DNA of 64,000 bases from an uncultured Anaeromyxobacter sp. Lineage in GTDB: Bacteria; Myxococcota; Myxococcia; Myxococcales; Anaeromyxobacteraceae. A model generated the notes under the pieces. The model was not told the DNA's origin. It saw nothing but the letters and a program-made list of their open reading frames with translations, and ran no database searches. Position numbers and translations under genes: made by a program. Below are positions 29,292-39,357 of the stretch, piece by piece. Location of the stretch: NCBI GenBank assembly GCA_903904005.1, contig CAIVAR010000168.1, positions 38,457-102,456 on the forward strand, written 5' to 3'. Positions within the stretch are counted from its first letter, which is position 1; every line of letters starts with the position of its first letter.

Positions 29292-30023
29292 ATGTCCGGA
29301 CCGCGTCTCGGCGTCAACGTCGACCACGTCGCCACCCTTCGCCAGGCCCGCCGCGCCATCTACCCGGATCCGGTGACGGCCGCGATGCTCGCCGAACTGG
29401 GCGGCGCCGACCAGATCACCATCCACCTCCGCGAGGACCGGCGCCACATCCAGGACCGGGACCTGGAGGTGATGCGGAAGACCGTCACCACCCGGCTCAA
29501 CCTCGAGATGGCGGCCACCGCGGAGATGGTGAAGGTCGCCCACGAGCTGCGGCCGGACGAGGTGACGCTGGTCCCGGAGCGGCGCGAGGAGCTCACCACC
29601 GAGGGCGGCCTCGACGTGGTGCGGGGGCGGGAGAACGTCTCCCGGGTGGTGAAGACGCTGCGCGACGCCGACGTGTTGGTCTCGCTCTTCATCGACCCCG
29701 ACCCCGACCAGGTGAAGGCGGCGGTCCGGGTCGAGGCCAACGCCATCGAGATCCACACGGGGCGGTACTGCGATGCGCGCCTCCCCGCCGACCGGCGCCG
29801 GGAGCTCTCCCGCATCGTGGATGCGGCCAAGGCCGGCGCCAAGCTCGGGCTCCAGGTGGCGGCCGGCCACGGGCTCAACTACCAGAACGTGAACCCGGTG
29901 CTGGCCATCCGCGAGATCGAGGAGCTGAACATCGGCCACGCCATCGTGGCGCGGGCGGTGCTCGTGGGGATGGAGCGTGCGGTCCGCGAGATGAAGGATC
30001 TGCTCTCGCGGGGGACGGCGTGA
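29292..30023 (+). CDS. pdxJ: Pyridoxine 5'-phosphate synthase
   Basis: PdxJ condenses 1-deoxyxylulose-5-phosphate with 3-amino-2-oxopropyl phosphate in the DXP-dependent vitamin B6 pathway. The 243-residue TIM barrel has [44 protein letters not shown] and [12 protein letters not shown], the standard signatures. The ATG lies 14 bp after glmM. The stop overlaps the acpS GTG as GTGA. The pair pdxJ-acpS is a common arrangement. Confidence 0.96.
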   Translation: MSGPRLGVNVDHVATLRQARRAIYPDPVTAAMLAELGGADQITIHLREDRRHIQDRDLEVMRKTVTTRLNLEMAATAEMVKVAHELRPDEVTLVPERREELTTEGGLDVVRGRENVSRVVKTLRDADVLVSLFIDPDPDQVKAAVRVEANAIEIHTGRYCDARLPADRRRELSRIVDAAKAGAKLGLQVAAGHGLNYQNVNPVLAIREIEELNIGHAIVARAVLVGMERAVREMKDLLSRGTA

Positions 30024-30412
30024 TCCTGGGGCTCGGGATCGACGTGGTGGAGGTGGCGCGGATCCGGCGCCTCCTCGACGACGGCGCCCGGGCCGGGACG
30101 GCCGAGCGTTTCCTCCGCCGGTGCTTCACGGAAGGTGAACGGCGTTCCTGCGACGGACGTGCCGACCGGGCCGCGCCGTACGCCGCGCGCTTCGCGGCCA
30201 AGGAGGCCGCCTCCAAGGCGCTCGGTGCGCCGACCGGTATTCGCTGGACCGACGTGGAGGTGGAGCGGGAGGATGGGGCGCCCCGCCTCCGCCTCTCCGG
30301 TGTGGCGGAGCGGGTGGCAAGGGAGCGTGGGGTCGACCGGGTGCACCTGTCGCTCACGCACGACGCCGGCATCGCAGCGGCGGTGGTGGTCCTCGAGGGA
30401 GGTCGCGAATGA
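30020..30412 (+). CDS. acpS: Holo-acyl-carrier-protein synthase
   Basis: AcpS transfers the phosphopantetheine arm from CoA to acyl carrier protein. The 130-residue protein has [13 protein letters not shown] near the start and [15 protein letters not shown], the two motifs binding CoA and magnesium. A late [17 protein letters not shown] strand closes the fold. GTG start and ATGA stop overlap pdxJ and nnr on each side, so it is translationally coupled to both. Confidence 0.95.
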   Translation: MILGLGIDVVEVARIRRLLDDGARAGTAERFLRRCFTEGERRSCDGRADRAAPYAARFAAKEAASKALGAPTGIRWTDVEVEREDGAPRLRLSGVAERVARERGVDRVHLSLTHDAGIAAAVVVLEGGRE

Positions 30413-31947
30413 GGCTGGTGAGTGCAGAGGAGATCCGGGCCATCGAGCGGATCGCCATCGAGGAGATGGGGATCCCGGCGGCAACCCTCATGGACCGGGC
30501 AGGTAGGGCGGTCGCCGATGCCGCCGTGGTACTGGCCGGGCAGGACGGCCGGGTGGTGGTGGTGTGCGGCGCGGGGAACAACGGTGGTGACGGCTTCGTG
30601 GCCGCCCGGGTCCTCCACAAGTCCGGGCGCGGCGTGCTCGTCGTCGCGCTCGGCAAGCCCGACCGGGGAACGCCCGAGGCGATCTCCATGTGGAAGGCCG
30701 CCGAGGACGCCGGCGTCCCGGTCTCCGGGATCCAGGCGCTCCGCGACTTCCCCGTCCGCCCCGGAGACCTGGTGGTCGACGCCATCTTCGGCACTGGGCT
30801 CGAGCGTCCGGCCGAGGGGAACTTCGCCGCCGCCATCGAGATCATCGCGACGATGCGGGAGCAGGGTGCGAAGGTGCTGGCCGTCGACCTGCCGTCCGGC
30901 CTCTCCACCGACACCGGCCGGGCCATCGGTCCTGCCGTCCGCGCCGACGCCACGGTGACCTTCGGCTTCTCCAAGATCGGGCTCGAATTGCAGCCCGGCG
31001 CCGACCTGGCCGGCGACGTCACGGTCGTCGACATCGGGATTCCGCCGGGGGCGGCGGAACGGATCCCGGCCTCGGCCGAGGTGCTCGACGAGGCCGGCGC
31101 GCGGGCGCTCGTTCCCCCGCGGGACCGCGAGGCCCACAAGGGAGACGCGGGGCGGCTCCTCATCGTCGCCGGCATGGCCGGCAGGACCGGCGCGGCCAAC
31201 CTGGCCCTCACCGGCGCGCTTCGCGGCGGCGTGGGGCTCGTCACGCTGGCCTCCCGGACCGACGTGATCGGCCCGGCGCTGTCCGGGCGCCCGGAGGCCA
31301 TGAGCACCCCCTTGCCGGGCACGGGCGCTCTCGCGCGGAGCGACATCCCGGCCCTCCAGGGCGCCGCCTCGAGCGCCAATGCGATGGTCATCGGCCCCGG
31401 GATTCCCCGCGGTCCCGAGACCGCGCCCGCCATCCGCGGTCTCCTCGACCGGTACCCGCTCCCCACGGTGCTCGACGCCGACGCGATCAATGCGCTCGCC
31501 GACCACCCCGGACTGGTCGCCGTGATGGGGCGCGACGCGCCCATCGTCCTCACGCCCCACCCGGGCGAGATGGCGCGCCTCGTCGGCGGCACCATCGAGG
31601 ACGTCCAGGCCGATCGCGTTGCCATCGCCCGCCGGAAGGCCCAGGAGTGGGGCGCCGTCGTGGTGCTGAAGGGCGCGCGGACCGTGGTCGCCGACCCGGA
31701 CGGGCCGGCCGCCATCATCCCCACTGGAAACCCGGGGATGGCCACGGGTGGGACGGGAGACGTGCTCGCCGGCCTGCTCGGCGCGCTGCTCGCCGGGGGG
31801 CTCCGGCCCCGGGAGGCGGCCCGCGTGGCGGCCTGGGTCCACGGGCGCGCCGGCGACATCGCCGCGGCCCGATTCGGCGAACGCGGGATGGTGGCCGGGG
31901 ATCTGGCCGAGGCCATCGGTGCCGTCTGGGCTTCATGGGGCAGGTGA
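30409..31947 (+). CDS. nnr: Bifunctional NAD(P)H-hydrate repair enzyme (epimerase and dehydratase)
   Basis: Nnr repairs hydrated NADH and NADPH. The 512-residue protein has an N-terminal epimerase (YjeF_N, about 1-215) with GNNGGDGFVAARVL and IPAATLMDRAG. The C-terminal ADP-dependent dehydratase (about 225-510) shows HKGDAGRLLIVAGM, VLTPHPGEMARLV and NPGMATGGTGDVLAG. Both active domains appear complete. Its end overlaps tsaE by 13 bp, an order (acpS-nnr-tsaE) seen in many bacteria. Confidence 0.95.
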   Translation: MRLVSAEEIRAIERIAIEEMGIPAATLMDRAGRAVADAAVVLAGQDGRVVVVCGAGNNGGDGFVAARVLHKSGRGVLVVALGKPDRGTPEAISMWKAAEDAGVPVSGIQALRDFPVRPGDLVVDAIFGTGLERPAEGNFAAAIEIIATMREQGAKVLAVDLPSGLSTDTGRAIGPAVRADATVTFGFSKIGLELQPGADLAGDVTVVDIGIPPGAAERIPASAEVLDEAGARALVPPRDREAHKGDAGRLLIVAGMAGRTGAANLALTGALRGGVGLVTLASRTDVIGPALSGRPEAMSTPLPGTGALARSDIPALQGAASSANAMVIGPGIPRGPETAPAIRGLLDRYPLPTVLDADAINALADHPGLVAVMGRDAPIVLTPHPGEMARLVGGTIEDVQADRVAIARRKAQEWGAVVVLKGARTVVADPDGPAAIIPTGNPGMATGGTGDVLAGLLGALLAGGLRPREAARVAAWVHGRAGDIAAARFGERGMVAGDLAEAIGAVWASWGR

Positions 31948-32441
31948 GGGAGCCGGCCGTCGCACGCGTGGAACGCACCACGCGGTCGGCGGCCGAGACC
32001 CGTCGGCTGGGGGAACGGCTCGGGCGCCTGCTCGGCGACGGGGACGTGGTGGCGCTCGTGGGAGAACTCGGTGCCGGCAAGACCCAGCTCGCCCGCGGGA
32101 TCTGCCGGGGCGCCGGCGTCGCCGATGGCGACGTCTCGAGCCCGACCTTCGCCATCGTCGCGACCTACCGGGGCCGGGTCCAGGTGAACCACGCCGACCT
32201 CTACCGGATCGGCGACGAGGACGAGCTCCACGCCACCGGGTTCCACGACCTGGTGGGGCGCGCCGGGGCGACGGTCGTGGAGTGGGCGGACCGGCTGCCG
32301 GGCGCGCTCCCTCCCGAGCGGCTCGAGATCCGGCTCGCCCACGATCCGGCCATCTCCACCCGGCGCAGGCTCGACATCGACGGGCACGGCGAGCGGCACG
32401 CACGGCTCGCGCGGTCGCTCGCAGCGCGGCGGCGCGGCTAG
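31935..32441 (+). CDS. tsaE: tRNA t6A threonylcarbamoyl-transfer ATPase TsaE
   Basis: TsaE is the ATPase of the machinery that makes threonylcarbamoyl-adenosine at A37 of tRNA. The 168-residue protein has Walker A GELGAGKT, SSPTFAIVATY, NHADLYRI and VVEWADRL, all standard. Two starts are possible: ATG 31935 or GTG 31944, both inside the end of nnr. I kept the ATG. Its stop shares bases with the stop of the convergent amidotransferase gene (32438-32441). No tsaB or tsaD gene is adjacent. Confidence 0.94.
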   Translation: MGQVREPAVARVERTTRSAAETRRLGERLGRLLGDGDVVALVGELGAGKTQLARGICRGAGVADGDVSSPTFAIVATYRGRVQVNHADLYRIGDEDELHATGFHDLVGRAGATVVEWADRLPGALPPERLEIRLAHDPAISTRRRLDIDGHGERHARLARSLAARRRG

Positions 32442-33202
32442 AGTCCGAGGGGCGCCCGGACGATCCGGAGCGCACCGTCGACCCCGACGAAGCCCCCCTC
32501 GGGGACCGCCTCCCAGCCGGTCTTCCCGATCGGCTCGCTGGCCACCGCGACGAGGTGGCCTCCCCCGGCCTTTCCGGAGAGGTGGAGCGGCTTGCCGTGC
32601 CGGCATGCGCAGAGGAGGCGCCCGTCGGAGACCAGGAAGTTGAGGGTGGACCGGAGCTCACCCCGGTCGGCGATGGCGCAGACCAGCGCCACCGTCTCGG
32701 CGAGCGCCGTCCGGACGTCGTCGACGGATGCCCGGCCCCGTCCGGGCCGGAGATCGAGACGGGAGAGGAAGATCTGGAAGCAGCGCTCGCTGTCGGTCTC
32801 GCCGGCGAGGCGCCGCCGGCGCGGCGCGGAGATGGCGGCGAGGAGCGCCTCGCGGACGGTGCGCGACCGCTTGTAGCGGGCCACCGTCCCGTTGTGGGCG
32901 AGGACCCAGCGCCCCTCGACGAACGGGTGGGTGTTCTCGATGGCCACGCGCCCCACGCTGGCGTCCCGGACGTGGGCCACGACGATGCGCGACCGCGCCG
33001 TCCGGCCGGCGCGGACGAAGGCCTCGTCGGCGTGGGCGGCCATGACGCCCCTGCGCACGCGCGGGCCGTCGCCGCCGTACCAGGCGATGCCCCAGCCGTG
33101 CGGGTGGAGGTGCGACTGGGTGCGCAGGGCGTTCTCGGCGCTGCAGAGCGGCTGGGCCGCGGAGCGGTGGGAGTCGGCGAGCTGTCCGAAGAGGCGGCAC
33201 AT
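32438..33202 (-). CDS. Class II glutamine amidotransferase (YafJ-like)
   Basis: This 254-residue N-terminal-nucleophile hydrolase has Cys2 in MCRLFGQ as the catalytic residue. PHGWGIAWYGGDG, VAHVRDASVG, NTHPF and LAHNGTV form the glutaminase site. The length and lack of a synthetase domain match the YafJ/DUF4/EgtC-like group. It could be a free amidohydrolase or partner of an unknown enzyme. No ergothioneine genes are nearby, so an EgtC role is unlikely. It is a single minus-strand gene, convergent with tsaE. Confidence 0.85.
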   Translation of the reverse strand: MCRLFGQLADSHRSAAQPLCSAENALRTQSHLHPHGWGIAWYGGDGPRVRRGVMAAHADEAFVRAGRTARSRIVVAHVRDASVGRVAIENTHPFVEGRWVLAHNGTVARYKRSRTVREALLAAISAPRRRRLAGETDSERCFQIFLSRLDLRPGRGRASVDDVRTALAETVALVCAIADRGELRSTLNFLVSDGRLLCACRHGKPLHLSGKAGGGHLVAVASEPIGKTGWEAVPEGGFVGVDGALRIVRAPLGL

Positions 33203-33266
33203 CCTCCCCGTATCGTAGCGGCCAGGGGCGTCGGGCGCAGCGGGGGGGGGGGCGGTTCCGTCCCCG

Positions 33267-34550
33267 TCAGCCCCCCACGCAATCCGCCGCCGACCACGCC
33301 TCGGCCTGATGCACCACCCGCCCGCCCTTCACCACGAGCAGGGCATGGTTCACGGCGGTGTGCCAGCAGAGGTGTGCCGGCGTCCGCGCCCCCCACAGCA
33401 CCAGATCCGCCGCCATCCCCGGAGCGAGCCTCCCCACGTCCGCGAGCCGCAAGGCGCGCGCTCCCCCCGCCGTCGCCGCCACCAGCGCCTCCGCCGGCGT
33501 GAGCCCACCCTCCAGGCAGGCGAGCGAGAGGGTGAGCCCCACGTTCTCGCTCATCCCCGTTCCGGGATTCACGTTGGTGGCGAGCGCCACCACCACGCCC
33601 GCGTCGACGAGACGGCGCCCCGGGGCGAAGGGCCGGACCCGGGCGAGCAGGGTGGAGGTCGGAAGCAGCCCCGCCACCACGCCGGCCCGGGCCATCGCGG
33701 CGATGCCTGCGTCGCTCACGTGCTCGAGGTGATCGGCCGAGGACGCACCCACCTCGGCGGCGAGGAGTGCCGCGCCGTCGTCGGAGAGCTGGTCGGCGTG
33801 GAGCCGCGGGACGAGCCCGAGGGCGCGCCCGGCCTCGAGCACGCGCCGGGCGTCGTCCACGCCGAAGGCGGTCGGGGCCACGAAGACGTCGCAGAAGGCG
33901 GCCAGCCGCTCCCCGGCGGCGGCGGGCAGGAGCTCCTCGAGCACCTTCCGGACCCAGGCCGCGCGGTCGCCGTCATGCTCCGGCGGCACGGCGTGAAGCG
34001 CGAGCAGCGTCGGCACCACCGTCATCTCGCCGGCGAGGGACCGGGCCACCTCCCGGACGAGCCGGAGCATCCGGAGCTCCTCGGGGACGGAGAGGCCGTA
34101 CCCGCTCTTCACCTCCACCGTGGTCACACCCTGGGTGAGGAGACGGCGCGCCCGCGCCACCGCGCCCGAGACCATTTCCTCGTCGGAGGCGGCCCGCGTG
34201 GCTCGCGCAGTGGCCAGGATGCCTCCGCCCCGACGGGCGATCTCGACGTAGGGAACCCCGGCGGAGAGTTCCGCGAACTCCGCCTCGCGCTCGCCCCGGT
34301 CCCCGAAGAGCAGGTGGGTGTGCGCGTCCACCAGCCCTGGCGTGACCAGCCGGCCGCGCGCGTCGATCTGGATCGTGGAGGAGAGGTCGAAGCGTTCCTC
34401 CACCTCGGCGTCCTTCCCGATCCAGCGCACCTCGCCGTCGCGCACCACCAGCGCGCCGTCGGCGAGGATCCCGGCGTCGGAAGCTCCCCGGTCGCAGGTC
34501 GAGAGCGCGGCACGTCGGACGGCCAGGGTGGGGGGCGAACCGTCGTCCAC
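33267..34550 (-). CDS. hutI: Imidazolonepropionase
   Basis: HutI hydrolyses imidazolone-5-propionate to formiminoglutamate in histidine breakdown. The 427-residue amidohydrolase has VDAHTHLLFGDRGERE with metal ligand HxH, EVKSGYGLS, FAPTAFG-like VFVAPTAFG, HADQLSD and DHLEHVS. I chose the GTG at 34550, which has GGAGG 7 bp upstream. A GTG at 34568 overlaps the hutU stop and adds six residues. hutU lies directly upstream; hutH is not in the window beside them. Confidence 0.95.
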   Translation of the reverse strand: MDDGSPPTLAVRRAALSTCDRGASDAGILADGALVVRDGEVRWIGKDAEVEERFDLSSTIQIDARGRLVTPGLVDAHTHLLFGDRGEREAEFAELSAGVPYVEIARRGGGILATARATRAASDEEMVSGAVARARRLLTQGVTTVEVKSGYGLSVPEELRMLRLVREVARSLAGEMTVVPTLLALHAVPPEHDGDRAAWVRKVLEELLPAAAGERLAAFCDVFVAPTAFGVDDARRVLEAGRALGLVPRLHADQLSDDGAALLAAEVGASSADHLEHVSDAGIAAMARAGVVAGLLPTSTLLARVRPFAPGRRLVDAGVVVALATNVNPGTGMSENVGLTLSLACLEGGLTPAEALVAATAGGARALRLADVGRLAPGMAADLVLWGARTPAHLCWHTAVNHALLVVKGGRVVHQAEAWSAADCVGG

Positions 34551-34564
34551 CGGAACACCTCCGG

Positions 34565-36205
34565 TCACGGGATCCTCACGCCGCGCTCCCGGGCGACGGC
34601 CTGCGCCTCGGGGTAGCCGGCGTCGGCGTGGCGCAGGACGCCCATGGCGGGGTCGCCCCGGAGGACCCGGGCCACGCGCCGCCCGGCCGCCTCGGTGCCA
34701 TCGGCCACCACCACCTGGCCGGCGTGGAGGGAGTAGCCGATCCCGACGCCGCCACCGTGGTGGAAGCTCACCCAGGAGGCGCCGTTCACGGCGTTCAGGA
34801 GCGCGTTCAGGATGGGCCAGTCGGCGACGGCGTCGGAACCGTCCCGCATGGCCTCGGTCTCCCGGTTGGGGGAGGCGACCGAGCCGCAGTCCAGGTGGTC
34901 CCGGCCGATGACGATCGGGGCACGGACCTCGCCGCGCCGGACCATGTCGTTGAAGGCCACGCCGGCCCGGTCCCGCTCCCCGTAGCCGAGCCAGCAGATG
35001 CGGGCCGGGAGCCCCTGGAACTTCACCTTCCGCTTCGCCAGCTCGAGCCAGCGCAGCAGGCTCCGCTTCTCCGGGAAGAGGCGCGCCACCGCCGCGTCGG
35101 TGGCCGCGATGTCCGCCGGGTCCCCGGACAGGGCCACCCAGCGGAACGGTCCCTGCCCCTCGCAGAAGAGCGGGCGGATGTAGGCGGGGACGAAGCCGGG
35201 GTAGTCGAAGGCGTTCGCGACCCCCGCGTCCCGGGCCCCGGCGCGCAGGTTGTTGCCGTAGTCGAAGACCTGGCTGCCCAGCGCCCGCAGCGCGAGCATG
35301 GCCTCCACCTGACGGGCCATCGACTCCTGGGAACGCCGGACCACCTGCTCCGGGTCCTTCACCCGCAGCGAAGCAACCTCGTCTAGGGAGAGGCCGGCGG
35401 GGACGTAGCCGTGGAGCGGGTCGTGGGCCGAGGTCTGGTCGGTGACGAGGTCGGGGGCCACACCGCGCCGGACCAGCTCCGGGTAGACCTCCGCCGCGTT
35501 GCCGACGAGCCCGACCGAGAGGGGACGTCGCTCGCGGCGGGCGTCGTCGAGCCGGCGGAGCGCGTCGTCGAGCGAGGTGGACGCCTCGTCGAGGTACCCC
35601 TGCGCGATCCGCTTGGCGATCCGCTCCGGGTCGACGTCCACGCCGAGGAAGGCCGCGCCGAGAAGGGTGGCGGCGAGCGGCTGGGCGCCTCCCATTCCCC
35701 CGAGCCCTCCGGAGAGGACCAGCCGGCCGGCGAGATCGTCCGAGCCGAAGTGGGTCCGCCCGGCCTGTGCGAAGGTCTCGTAGGTGCCCTGCAGGATCCC
35801 CTGCGTCCCGATGTAGATCCAGGACCCGGCGGTCATCTGGCCGTACATCATGAGGCCGCGCCGCTCGAGGTCGTGGAAGTGCTCCCAGGTGGCCCAGCGC
35901 CCGACCAGGTTGGAGTTGGCGATGAGCACCCGAGGCGCGTCGGGGTGGGTGCCGACCACGCCCACCGGCTTCCCGCTCTGGACGAGCAGGGTCTCGTCGT
36001 CGCGCAGGTCGCGCAGCGCCGCCACGATCCGTCGGTAGCTCTCCCAGTCCCGGGCCGCCTTCCCGGTTCCACCGTAGACCACCAGATCCTGGGGGCGCTC
36101 GGCCACATCCGGATCGAGGTTGTTCATGAGCATCCGGAGGGCGGCTTCCTGGACCCATCCCCGGCAGGAGAGGGTGGTGCCGCGGGGGGCGCGGATCTCT
36201 TCCAT
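34565..36205 (-). CDS. hutU: Urocanate hydratase
   Basis: HutU hydrates urocanate to imidazolonepropionate using tightly bound NAD+. The 546-residue protein has the NAD-binding [27 protein letters not shown] near the start and [15 protein letters not shown] containing the conserved active-site cysteine. Length fits the family (about 550). It heads the two-gene hutU-hutI operon on the minus strand. The divergent psd gene starts 61 bp away, so promoters for both must lie there, but I see no convincing boxes. Confidence 0.97.
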   Translation of the reverse strand: MEEIRAPRGTTLSCRGWVQEAALRMLMNNLDPDVAERPQDLVVYGGTGKAARDWESYRRIVAALRDLRDDETLLVQSGKPVGVVGTHPDAPRVLIANSNLVGRWATWEHFHDLERRGLMMYGQMTAGSWIYIGTQGILQGTYETFAQAGRTHFGSDDLAGRLVLSGGLGGMGGAQPLAATLLGAAFLGVDVDPERIAKRIAQGYLDEASTSLDDALRRLDDARRERRPLSVGLVGNAAEVYPELVRRGVAPDLVTDQTSAHDPLHGYVPAGLSLDEVASLRVKDPEQVVRRSQESMARQVEAMLALRALGSQVFDYGNNLRAGARDAGVANAFDYPGFVPAYIRPLFCEGQGPFRWVALSGDPADIAATDAAVARLFPEKRSLLRWLELAKRKVKFQGLPARICWLGYGERDRAGVAFNDMVRRGEVRAPIVIGRDHLDCGSVASPNRETEAMRDGSDAVADWPILNALLNAVNGASWVSFHHGGGVGIGYSLHAGQVVVADGTEAAGRRVARVLRGDPAMGVLRHADAGYPEAQAVARERGVRIP

Positions 36206-36266
36206 TCCCTGCCTCTAGCACGACTCCGGGGCGCGCGCCCGGAGGGTCGGGTAGACTCGGTGGCAC

Positions 36267-37118
36267 GTGAACGATCGAGCCTTCATCGCCGCCCTCCGCC
36301 TCGTCCCGAAGAACGCCCTCTCCCGTGCCGTCGGGGCCGCCACCCGGCTGCCGCTCCCCGGGCCGGTGGGGCGTGGCCTGATGGGCGCCTTCGCCCGCCG
36401 CTACCGGATCGACCTCTCCGAGTGCGGGGACCTCTCCGGCTTCACGACGTTCGGGCAGTTCTTCGCCCGTCCGCTCCGCCCCGGGCTCCGGCCGGTGGCG
36501 CCGGGGGACGAGGTGATCGTCTCCCCGGTCGACGCCCTGGTCTCCGAGGCCGGGGTGGCCACCAACGGACGGCTCGTCCAGGCGAAGGGCATCGACTACA
36601 CGGCCGCGGCGCTGGTGGGGGACGCGGAGGTGGGAAAGCGGCTCGCGGGCGGGCGCTACGCCACGCTCTACCTCTCTCCACGCGACTACCACCGCATCCA
36701 CTTCCCGCTGCCCGGGCGGGTGACGGGATGGCGCTACGTGCCGGGCAAGCTCTGGCCGGTCAACGCGGCCTCGGTGAAGAACGTCCCCGGTCTCTTCACC
36801 GTGAACGAGCGACTGGTCACGCTCCTCGAATCGCCCCTCGGTCTCGTCGCCATCGTGGCGGTCGGTGCCACGGTGGTGGGGCGGGTGCGGGCCACCTTCG
36901 ACGCGGACGTCCCGGTGACGAACCTGGCCGGGGCGGGCGCGCAGTCGAGGGATTACGGCACGCCCATCCCGGTCGCGAAGGGGCAGGAACTCGGTGCCTT
37001 CGAGATGGGCTCCACGGTGATCCTGCTCTTCGAGCCGGGCCGGGTGGACCTCGCGCCCGCGCTCGTGCCGGGCGCCCGGGTTCGAGTCGGCGAGCCCATC
37101 GGCGGCCGTGCGGTTTGA
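36267..37118 (+). CDS. psd: Phosphatidylserine decarboxylase
   Basis: Psd makes phosphatidylethanolamine. The 283-residue proenzyme has [16 protein letters not shown], with the conserved Asp and His, [14 protein letters not shown], and [16 protein letters not shown]. In that last segment the GST motif provides the serine where self-cleavage makes the pyruvoyl group; the usual L of LGST is M here. The GTG start is the first usable codon, and a TAGACT box lies 10 bp upstream. It precedes hisS, whose promoter starts inside its last codons. Confidence 0.94.
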   Translation: MNDRAFIAALRLVPKNALSRAVGAATRLPLPGPVGRGLMGAFARRYRIDLSECGDLSGFTTFGQFFARPLRPGLRPVAPGDEVIVSPVDALVSEAGVATNGRLVQAKGIDYTAAALVGDAEVGKRLAGGRYATLYLSPRDYHRIHFPLPGRVTGWRYVPGKLWPVNAASVKNVPGLFTVNERLVTLLESPLGLVAIVAVGATVVGRVRATFDADVPVTNLAGAGAQSRDYGTPIPVAKGQELGAFEMGSTVILLFEPGRVDLAPALVPGARVRVGEPIGGRAV

Positions 37119-37143
37119 CCGGCCCGGGGCCGTGGTCTAGAAC
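37115..37143 (+). promoter_or_regulatory. Promoter of hisS
   Basis: TTGACC and TAGAAC are separated by exactly 17 bp. The -10 box ends 7 bp before the hisS GTG. Transcription would therefore begin at or next to the start codon, giving a leaderless mRNA. No Shine-Dalgarno sequence is present. Confidence 0.65.
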
Positions 37144-37150
37144 CGCCGGC

Positions 37151-38404
37151 GTGAAGATCAACGGCGTCAAGGGGATGAACGACATCCTGCCTGCCCAGGT
37201 GGGGCGGTGGCAGGAGATCGAGCGGATGGCGCGCGAGGTCTTCGCCCTCCACGGTTACCGCGAGGTCCGTACCCCGGTGGTCGAGCCCTACGCGCTCTAC
37301 GCGCGCGGCGTGGGGGAGACCACCGACATCGTCAACAAGGAGATGTACGTCTTCGAGGACAAGGGCGAGGACAAGCTCGCACTCCGCCCCGAGGGGACGG
37401 CCGGGACCGTCCGCGCCTACATCGAGCACGGCGCGCACGTGGAGGGTCCGCAGAAGTGGTTCTACATCGGGCCGATGTTCCGGCGTGAGCGGCCGCAGAA
37501 GGGGCGCTACCGGCAGTTCCACCAGATCGGCGTGGAGGCCTTCGGCATCGCCGAGCCGGCCATCGACGTCGAGCAGATCGCCATGCTCGCCGACCTCTTC
37601 CGGAGGCTCGGCGTAGCCCCGGTCGTGCACGTGAACAGCGTGGGGGATGCCGCCTGCCGCCCCGCCTACCTGGAGGAACTGCGCGGGTGGCTGCGCGCGC
37701 GCGGCGAGGTGCTCTGCGCCGACTGCCGGGAGCGGACCGAGAAGAACCCGCTGCGCGTCCTCGACTGCAAGGTGCCCTCCTGCCAGCCGGTGCTGGCCGA
37801 GGCCCCGCGCCTGCTCGAGCGGCTCTGCGACGGCTGCCGGACCCACTTCGACGCCGTCCGGCAGGGGCTCGACGACCTCTCGGTGCCCTACCAGGTGAAC
37901 CCGCGTCTCGTCCGCGGTCTCGATTACTACGTCCGGACCGCCTACGAGTTCACGAGCGACGCGCTCGGATCCCAGTCGGCCGTGGCGGGTGGGGGGCGCT
38001 ACGACGGCCTCGTGGAGACGCTGGGCGGGCCGCCCACCCCCGGCATCGGGTTCGGCATGGGGGAGGAGCGGCTCGCGCTCATGCTGGAGGCGGCGGGTCG
38101 GCCGGTTCCCGAGAGCCGACCGGCCGTCTTCTTCGTCTCGGCCGACGAGGCGGGGCGGCGCGAGGGGCTCCAGCGGGCCACCGAGCTGCGGCGCGCCGGG
38201 ATCGCCTGCGACCTCGACGCGCGCGGCGGGAAGCTGGCCCGCCAGTTCAAGCAGGCCGAGCGGGTCGGCGCCCGCTACGCGCTCGTGCTCGGGGCGAACG
38301 AGGCCGCGAGCGGGCAGGCCAAGCTGAAGGACATGGTCACCCGCGAGGAGACCCCGGTCGCCCTCGCCGACCTCGCGTCGCGCCTCGGGACCGGGCCCGC
38401 GTAG
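37151..38404 (+). CDS. hisS: Histidyl-tRNA synthetase
   Basis: HisRS charges tRNA-His. The 417-residue class II enzyme has KGMNDILP at the start, motif 2 with MFRRERPQKGRYRQFHQIGVE, RPEGTAGTVRAY, the His-specific GLDYYVRTAYEF and GGGRYDGL, and motif 3 GFGMGEERL. A C-terminal anticodon-binding domain follows (about 325-417). The GTG start is placed by the family N-terminus and by the promoter immediately upstream. miaA starts 7 bp after the stop. Confidence 0.97.
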   Translation: MKINGVKGMNDILPAQVGRWQEIERMAREVFALHGYREVRTPVVEPYALYARGVGETTDIVNKEMYVFEDKGEDKLALRPEGTAGTVRAYIEHGAHVEGPQKWFYIGPMFRRERPQKGRYRQFHQIGVEAFGIAEPAIDVEQIAMLADLFRRLGVAPVVHVNSVGDAACRPAYLEELRGWLRARGEVLCADCRERTEKNPLRVLDCKVPSCQPVLAEAPRLLERLCDGCRTHFDAVRQGLDDLSVPYQVNPRLVRGLDYYVRTAYEFTSDALGSQSAVAGGGRYDGLVETLGGPPTPGIGFGMGEERLALMLEAAGRPVPESRPAVFFVSADEAGRREGLQRATELRRAGIACDLDARGGKLARQFKQAERVGARYALVLGANEAASGQAKLKDMVTREETPVALADLASRLGTGPA

Positions 38405-38411
38405 GGCGCCC

Positions 38412-39326
38412 GTGACGGCGCCCCTGCCGTTCGTCGCCGTCCTGGCCGGCCCCACCGCCTCCGGCAAGACCCGGCTCGCCATCGACCTGGCGCTCCGCGC
38501 CGCCGGCGAGATCGTGAACGCCGACTCCCAGCAGGTTTACCGCCGGCTCGACGTGGGCACGGCCAAGCCGACCGCGGCCGAGCGGGCCGAGGTGCCGCAC
38601 CACCTGCTCGACCTCGTGGATCCGGGGGAGGGGATGGACGCGGCCCGCTGGGTCGCGCTCGCCGACCAGGCCATCCGGGAGATCGCGGCCCGCGGTCGGC
38701 TGCCCATCGTGGTGGGCGGCACCGGGCTCTACGTCCGGGCGCTGCTCCACGGCGTGGTGGAGGCCCCCGGCCGCGATCCGGCGCTGCGGACCCGGCTCGA
38801 GGAGGAGGCGGCGCTGCACGGCCGGGGCGCGCTCCACCGGCGGCTCGCCGCCGTCGACCCGGGAGCCGCCGCGCGGATCCGGGAGAACGACCTCGTCCGC
38901 ATCGTCCGGGCGCTCGAGATCGCCGCGGGAGGGCGTACCCAGAGCGAGCTCTTCGAGGAACACCGCTTCGCCCCGCGCCGCTACCGCTACCGACTGCTCG
39001 CGCTCGACGTGCCCCGCGACCTCCTGCACGCGCGCATCGGCGACCGGGCCCTCGCCATGGCCCGCGGCGGGATCGTCGAGGAGGCCCGGGCGCTCGTGGC
39101 CCGGCTCGGCGATCCGCTCCCGCGCCTGCCCATCGGGTACGCCGACGCCATCGCCTGCGCTCGGGGGGAGATCGACGTCGAGGAGCTGGCGACCCGCATC
39201 GCGCTCCACCACCGGCGCTACGCCCGGCGGCAGGTGATCTGGCTGCGCCGGGAGCAGGACGTCGAGTGGATCGCGCCGCCGTTCGACCCCGACGGTCTGG
39301 TCCGCGAATTGCGCACTGCGCCGTGA
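38412..39326 (+). CDS. miaA: tRNA dimethylallyltransferase
   Basis: MiaA adds the isopentenyl group to A37 of tRNAs reading U-starting codons. The 304-residue protein has P-loop AGPTASGKTRLA, DSQQVYRRLDVGTAKPT, HHLLDLVDP, VVGGTGLYVRALLHG and GYADAIACARGE in place of the usual GY.E. The C-terminal RYARRQVIWLRREQDVEW is the tRNA-binding part. GTG start lies 7 bp after hisS. All catalytic residues look intact. Confidence 0.95.
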   Translation: MTAPLPFVAVLAGPTASGKTRLAIDLALRAAGEIVNADSQQVYRRLDVGTAKPTAAERAEVPHHLLDLVDPGEGMDAARWVALADQAIREIAARGRLPIVVGGTGLYVRALLHGVVEAPGRDPALRTRLEEEAALHGRGALHRRLAAVDPGAAARIRENDLVRIVRALEIAAGGRTQSELFEEHRFAPRRYRYRLLALDVPRDLLHARIGDRALAMARGGIVEEARALVARLGDPLPRLPIGYADAIACARGEIDVEELATRIALHHRRYARRQVIWLRREQDVEWIAPPFDPDGLVRELRTAP

Positions 39327-39344
39327 TTGCGGGCGTTTCCGTGT

Positions 39345-39350
39345 TATAAG
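39345..39350 (+). promoter_or_regulatory. -10 box close to the accA start
   Basis: TATAAG matches the -10 consensus in five of six positions and ends 7 bp before the accA GTG, with no Shine-Dalgarno sequence between. The -35 position is weak (GTGATT at 16 bp). If used, accA mRNA would be leaderless. Confidence 0.4.
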
Positions 39351-39357
39351 CCGCCCC

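Noticed and set aside
33267..36701. A single 1144-codon frame covering hutI and running across hutU
   Set aside because: Only the last 427 codons are HutI. The upstream part lies out of frame over the genuine hutU gene and is low-complexity Arg/Pro/Gly sequence.
35411..38404. A 997-codon plus-strand frame ending in HisS, which could look like a fusion protein
   Set aside because: HisS begins at 37151 with its family N-terminus and a promoter in front. The upstream part is antisense to hutU and a shifted frame of psd.
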